This document shows, in pieces, positions 25,887 through 32,243 of a DNA stretch of 40,972 nucleotides. Source of the DNA: Flavobacterium terrisoli (lineage in GTDB: Bacteria > Bacteroidota > Bacteroidia > Flavobacteriales > Flavobacteriaceae); the NCBI RefSeq assembly GCF_030167905.1, contig NZ_JARGNA010000011.1, forward strand, positions 1 to 40,972. The letters run 5' to 3'. The notes beneath the pieces were generated by a model. That model was not told the DNA's origin, made no database searches, and saw only the letters and a program-made list of their open reading frames with translations. Each line of letters begins with the position of its first letter. The first letter of the stretch is position 1. Both the position numbers and the translations under genes were made by a program.

Positions 25887-26549
25887 ATGCTCCGAAGACT
25901 GTTTAGCTATTTTGTTCCCATCAATATCCACACAAAAAACTCGGGTGTGAGCAAAACACTTGAAGTAACCTGGAACAATGGGCAATTGGTTCTCGACAGT
26001 AAGAACACCAATTACTCTTATGGCAGTTTGCAGCGGATCTTACGCAAAGGCTTAAAATACATAGGGTTTGAGCGCATCAAAAAGTTTGAAAGCATTTTGG
26101 TCCTCGGTGTTGCCGGTGGAAGCGTAATCAGAACGCTGACGGATGAAATCAGGTTCTCCGGGAAAATTACCGGTGTGGAAATTGATCCGAACATTGTTGA
26201 CATTGCCAATAAATATTTCAAATTGGATACTATTCCCAATCTGGAAATCGTGATTGATGATGCCTTTGAATTTGTATTGAAAACCAAAGTCAAATATGAT
26301 TTAATCATCATTGACATTTTTCAGGATACCACAATGCCTAATTTTTTGTTTGAAGATTTCTTTATCAACCGAATCAATTTTTTGGTTAACACCAACGGCT
26401 TTATTTTGTTCAATACCATGGTAATTAATAAAAAAGACGAAGAGCGAAACCTGACTTACAAAAGTAAGTTTGGAGGTGATTACTCCTTACGCATGTATCC
26501 CAAAGTGGAAACACACAATGAACTGTTTACCATCAAAAAACTCAACTAA
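25887..26549 (+). CDS. Spermidine-synthase-like class I methyltransferase-fold protein
   Basis: This 220-residue protein has the SpeE-like Rossmann core: ILVLGVAGGSVIRTL (motif I), ITGVEIDPNIVDIANKYF (acidic cofactor-binding residue), IDDAFEFV and YDLIIIDIFQDTTMPNFLF. It lacks the N-terminal beta domain of true spermidine synthases and has IIIDIF instead of the canonical DSTDP, so polyamine synthase activity is doubtful. It may be a SAM-dependent methyltransferase or a non-catalytic homologue. It is followed after one base by the K+-channel gene, so the two are co-transcribed. Confidence 0.8.
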   Translation: MLRRLFSYFVPINIHTKNSGVSKTLEVTWNNGQLVLDSKNTNYSYGSLQRILRKGLKYIGFERIKKFESILVLGVAGGSVIRTLTDEIRFSGKITGVEIDPNIVDIANKYFKLDTIPNLEIVIDDAFEFVLKTKVKYDLIIIDIFQDTTMPNFLFEDFFINRINFLVNTNGFILFNTMVINKKDEERNLTYKSKFGGDYSLRMYPKVETHNELFTIKKLN

Positions 26550-26550
26550 A

Positions 26551-27258
26551 ATGGGATTTTTCAGAAAACTATTTATCGGCAAAGTTTCCGTCAACGATAT
26601 TCCAAAATTAAATCCAATCCGGAAACGGATTTTAAACATCAAATCCATTTGGAACAATGACCATCATGACGACAACGGAATTGAAAAAATATTTCGGCTT
26701 TTTCTCTCGATATCCCAATTGCTTTTTCCTGGAATTTATATCAAAACCATTGCCAACAAAGCAGACCACATTTATCAGGATTTGGTCATGGATTTTTACA
26801 TTTTAATCAAAGTCATTTTTCCGTTTTTAATCCTCTACAATCATTGGCAAACCCATGACGTATTGATTTATCTGATGGTTTATCTTTTGTTGGAAACCAT
26901 ATTCTATATTCCTACTTTGATTTTTGCGTCTGATTTATTCTCGAGACCGCGCTCTTACAAACGCTCTATGCTTTTGTTGTTTTTCAATTATTTGGAAATT
27001 ATTATTGCTTTTGGCGTTTTATATACTTTGGGAAATAACATGAACAAGCCTTTCGAACACTGGTTTGACCCTATTTATTTCAGCGTGGTGAGTTCGAACT
27101 CCATTGGTTTTGGCGATTACCATCCGATTACAACTTATGGAAAAGTACTGGTAACCATTCAAGCGATGTTTTTCTTATCGTTTGTAGTGTTATTTCTGAA
27201 TTTCTTTACCACCAAGGTAAAAAGTAAAGGGTATTTTGACAATGAGGAAACCGATTAA
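26551..27258 (+). CDS. Two-pore-domain-type potassium channel (Ion_trans_2)
   Basis: This 235-residue inner-membrane protein has hydrophobic segments at about 82-97, 102-126, 141-160 and 199-220. A pore loop lies between the last two, with a selectivity filter SIGFGD at about 184-189 (compare TVGYGD). Start: the ATG at 26551 immediately follows the upstream stop; a longer frame reading back to 26470 lies inside the upstream gene and is rejected. It probably conducts K+ passively; no RCK or cyclic-nucleotide domain is present. The C-terminus is short. It ends 2 bp from the convergent kdsB gene. Confidence 0.85.
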   Translation: MGFFRKLFIGKVSVNDIPKLNPIRKRILNIKSIWNNDHHDDNGIEKIFRLFLSISQLLFPGIYIKTIANKADHIYQDLVMDFYILIKVIFPFLILYNHWQTHDVLIYLMVYLLLETIFYIPTLIFASDLFSRPRSYKRSMLLLFFNYLEIIIAFGVLYTLGNNMNKPFEHWFDPIYFSVVSSNSIGFGDYHPITTYGKVLVTIQAMFFLSFVVLFLNFFTTKVKSKGYFDNEETD

Positions 27259-27260
27259 TC

Positions 27261-27986
27261 TTAAAGCAGTTTTCTCGCTTTTTCCAAATCTTCCGGTGTA
27301 TCAATGCCAATGCCAACATATGTGGTTTCTACCATTTTGATTCTTTTGCCAAATTCTAAGTAGCGCAATTGTTCCAATTTCTCGGAAGCTTCCAAAGATT
27401 TCATCGGCAGATGATAGAATGCCAGCAAGGCTTCTTTTCGAAAAGCATAAATCCCAACGTGTTTCATATAACGCACGCCAACATTCCCTTCTCTCGGATA
27501 AGGAATTACTGAACGTGAAAAGTATAAGGCAAAACCGTTTTGGTCGGTTACCACTTTTACATTGTTTGGATTATTGATATCATCCTGGTCTGTGATTTCA
27601 AACATTAAGGAAGCCAAATCAACTTTGTTGTCAAAATCCTTATGGAACACATCAATCACTTTGGCTAATGGCGCGGCATTGATAAACGGTTCGTCACCTT
27701 GCACATTTACAACGATATCAACATCCAGATTTTCTACCGCTTCCGCAATTCGGTCGCTACCGCTTTCATGTTCTTTAATGCTCATAATGGCTTTGCCACC
27801 ATTGTTGATGATTTCGTCGTAAATCAGAATCGAATCGGTCACCACAAACACATCCTGGAACAAACCGGTATTGACTGCCGCTTCATAAGTGCGAAGGATA
27901 ACAGTTTTTCCGCCTAAATCCTGCATCAGTTTGGCAGGAAAACGGGTTGAAGCATAACGGGCTGGAATAACGGCGATGATTTTCAT
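27261..27986 (-). CDS. kdsB: 3-deoxy-manno-octulosonate cytidylyltransferase
   Basis: This 241-residue enzyme activates Kdo to CMP-Kdo for lipopolysaccharide inner-core synthesis. Typical motifs: [20 protein letters not shown] at the N-terminus (nucleotide binding), [11 protein letters not shown] (about 93-103), a conserved SRSVIPYPR and [10 protein letters not shown], and [17 protein letters not shown] at the C-terminus. Length is normal. It is convergent with the channel gene with no room for a separate terminator. Its upstream region holds an octamer repeat array. Confidence 0.96.
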   Translation of the reverse strand: MKIIAVIPARYASTRFPAKLMQDLGGKTVILRTYEAAVNTGLFQDVFVVTDSILIYDEIINNGGKAIMSIKEHESGSDRIAEAVENLDVDIVVNVQGDEPFINAAPLAKVIDVFHKDFDNKVDLASLMFEITDQDDINNPNNVKVVTDQNGFALYFSRSVIPYPREGNVGVRYMKHVGIYAFRKEALLAFYHLPMKSLEASEKLEQLRYLEFGKRIKMVETTYVGIGIDTPEDLEKARKLL

Positions 27987-27996
27987 AATTAAAAGT

Positions 27997-28028
27997 GGCT
28001 GAGTTGCTGAGTGGCTAAGTTACAAAGT
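27997..28028. repeat. Four-copy degenerate octamer array
   Basis: The units GGCTGAGT, TGCTGAGT, GGCTAAGT and TACAAAGT follow one another without gaps. They start 10 bp upstream of the kdsB ATG, in its expected leader or promoter. Confidence 0.7.
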
Positions 28029-28066
28029 TGGTTTATAAATATAGATACTATTTTTAGATTTTTACC

Positions 28067-28085
28067 GAATGTCCACCGGACATTC
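28067..28085. other. Perfect 8-bp inverted repeat between the RecD-like gene and kdsB
   Basis: GAATGTCC (28067-28074) and GGACATTC (28078-28085) are separated by ACC. It lies 11 bp past the RecD-like stop. No T run follows on either strand, so it is not a classical intrinsic terminator; it may be an mRNA 3'-end stabiliser or a protein-binding palindrome. Confidence 0.6.
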
Positions 28086-28096
28086 TCCTCTTAATA

Positions 28097-29518
28097 TCAA
28101 ACCTCAAAACTCTCATCCTTAAACCCAATCAGATACAATTTGTCTTTAGCTCGGGTTACTGCGGTGTAAAGCCAGCGTACATAATCCACATCGATGCCAT
28201 TGGGTAAATACGGTTGCTCAATAAAAACGGTATTCCATTGTCCGCCCTGGGATTTGTGACACGTAATGGCATAAGAGAATTTCACCTGAAGCGCGTTGAA
28301 GTATTCGTTGTTTTTGACTTTTAGGAATTTGCGGTATTGGGCTTCGCCTTCATAATCCTTCATCACTTCCTGATACAAGCGGTTGCTTTCTTCATAAGTT
28401 AATGATGGTGATTCACTGGCAATGGTGTCCAATAATAAGATGGTTTCAATCGGTCGCTGGTTTGGGTAATCGACCATTCTCAACTTGACTTTGGCGAATT
28501 TGAATCCGTAGAGTTCTTTGAAGTTGAAAATCTCCAGGACTTCCACGATATCGCCATTGGCAATAAATCCGGCTTCATCGGTTTCTTTGAGCCAGAAATA
28601 ATTGTTCTTCACGACCATCAGATAATCGCCAACCGAAAGTTCGCTTTCCTTATCGAGAATCTTGGTCCGTATTTGCTGGTTGTATTGATTCGCTCTTTTA
28701 TTGGAGCGCACAATAAAGCAAGTATCTTCTATACTGTAATTGCTGTAGGCATTCTGAATCGCATCCTGTATATCGAAACCGTCGGTTAAACGAACAATAT
28801 CCCTGAAACCCTTTAAGTTGAACTGAAACGTATCAACAAAACTGCTTTTCAGAATTTCGCGCAATTCGGTGGCATTAAACAATATCCCTGATTTCTCTTC
28901 CTGACGCATCACTTCGTCCAATTCGATAGAGAAAACTTCCTTATTATAATGCATCGACAACGCATCGGTATTCAGTGCCGGACTCACATCCAACTGTACC
29001 GGTGGCAACTGGGCCGTATCGCCAAGCAAAATCAGTTTGCAGTTTTTACCATTATATACATAAGACATCAAATCATCGAGCAGTGAACCGTTTTCATACA
29101 ACTTCGCTTCGGTATTCACATCTGAAATCATCGAAGATTCATCGACAATAAAAATGGTATTGGTATGCTTGTTCTCCTTCATCGTAAACGCCATGCCACC
29201 ATTCTTTCCTTTTTTGGGATAATAAATTTTCTTGTGAATGGTAAATGCCGCTTTGTTGGAATAATTGGCGATGACTTTGGCCGCGCGACCGGTTGGCGCC
29301 AGCAAAACATATTTCTTATTGATTTCCCCAAGATTATTAACTATCGTAGAAATGACGGTGGTCTTTCCGGTTCCGGCGTAACCTTTGAGCACAAAAACTT
29401 CTTCAGTGTTTTTATTGGTCACGAAATCGGCAATCTGCTGGAGGAAAATGTCTTGTTTTACAGTCGGCTGAAACGGAAACTGTTGGCGTAAAACACTGTA
29501 AAACTGGCTGGAAGTCAT
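28097..29518 (-). CDS. RecD-like / UvrD-fold superfamily 1 DNA helicase
   Basis: This 473-residue ATP-dependent helicase-like protein has Walker A GYAGTGKT (46-53), Walker B IVDESSMIS, motif III LLGDTAQLPPV, and the C-terminal helicase signature YAITCHKSQGGQW with YTAVTRAKDKLYLIG. Start: a longer frame begins at TTG 29548, but a -7 box (29546-29553) lies across that position; MTSSQFYSVL at 29518 is the first ATG and gives a short leader. It lacks the RecD N-terminal domain needed to join RecBC. It probably acts in recombination or repair; position next to DUF3822/rsmD is usual in Flavobacteriia. Confidence 0.9.
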   Translation of the reverse strand: MTSSQFYSVLRQQFPFQPTVKQDIFLQQIADFVTNKNTEEVFVLKGYAGTGKTTVISTIVNNLGEINKKYVLLAPTGRAAKVIANYSNKAAFTIHKKIYYPKKGKNGGMAFTMKENKHTNTIFIVDESSMISDVNTEAKLYENGSLLDDLMSYVYNGKNCKLILLGDTAQLPPVQLDVSPALNTDALSMHYNKEVFSIELDEVMRQEEKSGILFNATELREILKSSFVDTFQFNLKGFRDIVRLTDGFDIQDAIQNAYSNYSIEDTCFIVRSNKRANQYNQQIRTKILDKESELSVGDYLMVVKNNYFWLKETDEAGFIANGDIVEVLEIFNFKELYGFKFAKVKLRMVDYPNQRPIETILLLDTIASESPSLTYEESNRLYQEVMKDYEGEAQYRKFLKVKNNEYFNALQVKFSYAITCHKSQGGQWNTVFIEQPYLPNGIDVDYVRWLYTAVTRAKDKLYLIGFKDESFEV

Positions 29519-29545
29519 AAACAATTGGGAGTCAAATTTGAAGGT

Positions 29546-29553
29546 CAAATATA
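29546..29553 (-). promoter_or_regulatory. Candidate -7 element (TATATTTG) for the RecD-like gene
   Basis: TATATTTG on the minus strand matches TAnnTTTG and lies 27 nt before the ATG at 29518. It argues against the longer TTG-initiated frame. Confidence 0.45.
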
Positions 29554-29634
29554 GTGATTTAGAGCATAGAAAATAGAGAAAAGAAAATAGACAGTTACTT
29601 GTAAAATGTTACAGATACTGAAACAAGTTCAGTA

Positions 29635-29650
29635 TAAATTTGTAAGTTTG
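29635..29650 (+). promoter_or_regulatory. Two tandem -7-like boxes before DUF3822
   Basis: TAAATTTG (29635-29642) and TAAGTTTG (29643-29650) are directly adjacent, 25-40 nt before the ATG at 29676. Either could start transcription of the DUF3822-rsmD pair. Confidence 0.45.
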
Positions 29651-29675
29651 CCAAGTTCGTTTCAACCGAAGCATT

Positions 29676-30488
29676 ATGTGGCAAAACACCAGCGTTACAG
29701 ATAAAACTTATCGAAAATTGGCGATTCAGGTTTCCCTGAACGGTTTGTCATTTGTGACGTTTGACACTATTCTCAATAAACCTTTGGCACTCAAAACCAT
29801 TTCGATGGGAAAGGTCAATGTAACTTCCAAAATCGAAGACTTGTTTGGCGAAGCTTTTCAGATGAACCCCGAACTGAAAGCCGGTTATGACGATATTGTG
29901 ATTGTACACAGCAACAATTTGTCGACGTTTGTGCCGACCGCTTTGTTTGACGAAGAATATCTGGGCAGCTATCTGCAATTCAACACCAAGGTTTTTGAAA
30001 CTGATTTTTTCGCCTTTGACGAATTGGCAAACTACGAAATGAATAACGTGTATATTCCGTATGTGAATATGAACAACTACTTCATCGACCAATTTGGCAC
30101 TTTTGATTACAAACACGCCAATAGCATTCTGGTTCAAAAATTACTCGAAGTATCAAGAAACAATGAAGAACGCAAGATGTTTGTGCATGTGAGCGACACG
30201 CATTTTGAGATTGTAGTTCTGCAAAACCAGAAGCTACAACTCTTCAACACTTTTGATTATAAAACACCCGAAGATTTTATTTATTATATCCTGTTTGCTG
30301 CAGAACAACTGCAGTTGAATCCGGAGAGTTTCAAAATGGAATTATTGGGCAAAATCACCGAAGGCGATGCACTTTATAATATCGCTTATAAATATGTGCG
30401 CAATGTTTCTTTGTTTGATGTGAGTGCGATGCAGAATCAATTCACCGAAACCGAAAACCGCGAGCACTTTATACTTTTACACTCATGA
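29676..30488 (+). CDS. DUF3822 family protein
   Basis: This 270-residue cytoplasmic protein has no signal peptide. The whole sequence fits DUF3822, a Bacteroidota family with an ASKHA-like layout of two similar halves (ISMGKVNVTSKIEDLFG early; MFVHVSDTHFEIVVLQNQKL around residue 168). No ATPase motif is intact, so function is unknown. Its stop overlaps the rsmD start by four bases, so the two are translationally coupled, which hints at a ribosome- or rRNA-related role. Confidence 0.85.
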   Translation: MWQNTSVTDKTYRKLAIQVSLNGLSFVTFDTILNKPLALKTISMGKVNVTSKIEDLFGEAFQMNPELKAGYDDIVIVHSNNLSTFVPTALFDEEYLGSYLQFNTKVFETDFFAFDELANYEMNNVYIPYVNMNNYFIDQFGTFDYKHANSILVQKLLEVSRNNEERKMFVHVSDTHFEIVVLQNQKLQLFNTFDYKTPEDFIYYILFAAEQLQLNPESFKMELLGKITEGDALYNIAYKYVRNVSLFDVSAMQNQFTETENREHFILLHS

Positions 30489-31069
30489 GAATCATCTCGG
30501 GCAAATACAAAGGCCGACGCATCAGTCCACCAAAGAATCTTCCCGTTCGTCCGACGACTGATATGAGTAAGGAAGCCTTGTTCAACGTACTCAACAATCA
30601 TTTCAACTTTTCGGAACTCAAAGTACTGGAGCTTTTTGCAGGTACCGGAAGCATAAGCTATGAGTTTGCTTCGCGTGGTTGTTCTCCTATATTATGTATC
30701 GATGGCGATATAGGTTGTGTGAACTTCATCAAAAAGACCGCTAAGGAATTTGAGTTTGATATCACGGCGATTAAAAGCGATGTGTTCAAATTTCTGGAAA
30801 AACATACCGGCAACTACGATATTATTTTTGCCGATCCGCCTTATGGCATGACCCAATCAGAGTTCGAGAAAATCATCGAATTGATTTTTGAAAGCGAATT
30901 ACTGGATGAAGAAGGCATGCTGGTGGTAGAACATTCTAAATATACCAAACTGAATCACATGGCGAATTATTCGTTCCAAAAAAACTATGGTGGTTCGGTG
31001 TTTACTTTCTTCGAATTTGAAACTGATGACGAAGAGTCAGAAGATTTCGAGGACGAAAATGAAAGCTAG
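30485..31069 (+). CDS. rsmD: 16S rRNA (guanine(966)-N2)-methyltransferase
   Basis: This 194-residue SAM-dependent enzyme methylates G966 of 16S rRNA during 30S assembly. It has the family opening MRIISGKYKGRRI and RPTTDMSKEALFNVL, SAM motif I VLELFAGTGSISYEFASRG (about 53-71) and the catalytic FADPPYG motif (about 116-122). The last ~15 residues form an acidic tail (DDEESEDFEDE). It starts within the stop of DUF3822 and ends 3 bp from the convergent flavoprotein gene. Confidence 0.95.
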   Translation: MRIISGKYKGRRISPPKNLPVRPTTDMSKEALFNVLNNHFNFSELKVLELFAGTGSISYEFASRGCSPILCIDGDIGCVNFIKKTAKEFEFDITAIKSDVFKFLEKHTGNYDIIFADPPYGMTQSEFEKIIELIFESELLDEEGMLVVEHSKYTKLNHMANYSFQKNYGGSVFTFFEFETDDEESEDFEDENES

Positions 31070-31072
31070 TTA

Positions 31073-31741
31073 TTATTTCTCAAAAACCAAAGTGCTGGCT
31101 TCCACACCCAAATCAATCAAGTGTTTATTGATATCACGCACAAAATCATCCGGGCCGCAAACATAAAAATGCTGGCTAAAATTGACTATCATTTCAATTA
31201 GCATGTTACGGTCAATTCTTCTGCCGGTGAATCCAATCACATTTTCGCGTGTCAGCACATTGATAAAGTTATTCTTCAGCATTCGGTGCAATTCCTGTCC
31301 TAAAATAATATCATCAGAAGTCTTATTGGCATAAATCAAACGGTTCCCGTGAATCTTATTGTGTTTGAATAATTCTCTAAAAATGGAAATAAAAGGCGTT
31401 ATTCCGGTACCTGCGGCTATAAAAACACCCGGACCTTTATACTCAATCGCACCAAAAACATCGTGAATGATTAATTCATCACCGGCATTGATGCTGCCCA
31501 GCTTTTTAGTCACACCATTGCGTTCACTATAGATCTTAATCATGAACTCGAGATATTTGGCATCATGCAAACAGGTAAAGGTAAATGGCCGCAATTGGTC
31601 TTTCCAATCGGGAAGATTTATGGAGACATCGGTAGCCTGTCCCGGTAAAAAATCATAACCTTCAGGTCTTTCCACCACAAACTTTTTGACATCATGGGTA
31701 ATGAATTTGGCTTCGAGTACTTTTACAACGTGTTCTTTCAT
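31073..31741 (-). CDS. Ferredoxin/flavodoxin-NADP reductase-like FAD oxidoreductase
   Basis: This 222-residue two-domain flavoprotein has an N-terminal FAD beta-barrel with LRPFTFTC (about 51-58, the RxYS-type motif). Its C-terminal NAD(P) domain has GVFIAAGTGITPFISIFREL (about 105-124) and FYVCGPDDFVRDI (about 191). There is no [2Fe-2S] domain. It probably shuttles electrons between NAD(P)H and a small carrier. The upstream region has a good -7 box and an 8-bp inverted repeat just downstream of it, suggesting regulation. Confidence 0.88.
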   Translation of the reverse strand: MKEHVVKVLEAKFITHDVKKFVVERPEGYDFLPGQATDVSINLPDWKDQLRPFTFTCLHDAKYLEFMIKIYSERNGVTKKLGSINAGDELIIHDVFGAIEYKGPGVFIAAGTGITPFISIFRELFKHNKIHGNRLIYANKTSDDIILGQELHRMLKNNFINVLTRENVIGFTGRRIDRNMLIEMIVNFSQHFYVCGPDDFVRDINKHLIDLGVEASTLVFEK

Positions 31742-31751
31742 GGCTTTGGAT

Positions 31752-31778
31752 TTAGAGTATGATTTTAAGGTACTCTAA
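31752..31778. promoter_or_regulatory. Inverted repeat at the transcription start of the flavoprotein gene
   Basis: TTAGAGTA (31752-31759) and TACTCTAA (31771-31778) form a perfect 8-bp inverted repeat with an 11-base spacer. It directly abuts the -7 box at 31779-31786, so it covers the expected start site: either an operator or a 5'-UTR hairpin. Confidence 0.5.
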
Positions 31779-31786
31779 CAAAGTTA
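31779..31786 (-). promoter_or_regulatory. Candidate -7 element (TAACTTTG) for the flavoprotein gene
   Basis: TAACTTTG on the minus strand matches TAnnTTTG and lies 37 nt before the ATG at 31741. Confidence 0.5.
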
Positions 31787-31818
31787 GGAATAAATAAGAA
31801 GATTTTGGAAAGAAAAAA

Positions 31819-32116
31819 AGCAGACCTGTAAGCCGGATTCTGTATTCATCGAAACGAACCCTTATCATTTATCTTGGCCAACAATTGCTCATTGGCTCGA
31901 GCTTCCTACCCTTCGACAACGGGCGAGTAACCCTTAAATGCCGATATACTTGGAATTTCACCGCATAGAGTTTACCTGGTTTCACTACAGCCTTACCTGT
32001 ACATACTTTCTGTTGCACTTGTCCTCATCTTTCGACGGACGGGCGTTACCCGCTATGCTACTCTGTGGTGTCCGGACTTTCCTTTCCGATAAATCGGAAC
32101 GATAAGGCGGTCTGCG
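31819..32116 (-). ncRNA. rnpB: RNase P RNA (bacterial type A)
   Basis: This ~298-nt catalytic RNA matures tRNA 5' ends. On the minus strand it starts near GCCGCAGACCGCC and contains the conserved GGAAAGTCCGGAC core (P4 5' side), GTACAGGTAAGG, GGTGAAA, and the 3' ACAGAATCCGGCTTAC element. GCAGACC at the 5' end pairs with GGTCTGC at the 3' end (P1), immediately followed by a T run that completes a terminator. A TATCTTTG -7 box lies at 32120-32127. Ends are accurate to a few bases. Confidence 0.96.
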
Positions 32117-32119
32117 GCG

Positions 32120-32127
32120 CAAAGATA
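32120..32127 (-). promoter_or_regulatory. -7 element (TATCTTTG) of rnpB
   Basis: TATCTTTG on the minus strand ends about 4 nt before the mapped 5' end of RNase P RNA, exactly where a TAnnTTTG box should be. Confidence 0.6.
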
Positions 32128-32177
32128 GGAATTTAGGATTTGGAAAACCTATTAATAAATTGTGGAAAAGTTTTCGT

Positions 32178-32209
32178 CAAATAACCAAATAACCAAATCA
32201 CCAAATCAA
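32178..32209. repeat. Four-copy octamer array upstream of dnaX
   Basis: The units CAAATAAC, CAAATAAC, CAAATCAC and CAAATCAA are contiguous (32 bp), ending 9 bp before the dnaX -7 box. Confidence 0.75.
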
Positions 32210-32218
32210 CTATTATTC

Positions 32219-32226
32219 TATATTTG
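32219..32226 (+). promoter_or_regulatory. Candidate -7 element (TATATTTG) for dnaX
   Basis: TATATTTG matches TAnnTTTG and ends 17 nt before the ATG at 32244. The -33 position falls inside the octamer array. Confidence 0.5.
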
Positions 32227-32243
32227 TAATCCAGTAAAATTCT

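Noticed and set aside
25887..26549. Genuine spermidine synthase (speE)
   Set aside because: The N-terminal beta domain and the DSTDP-type motif are missing, so only the fold is supported.
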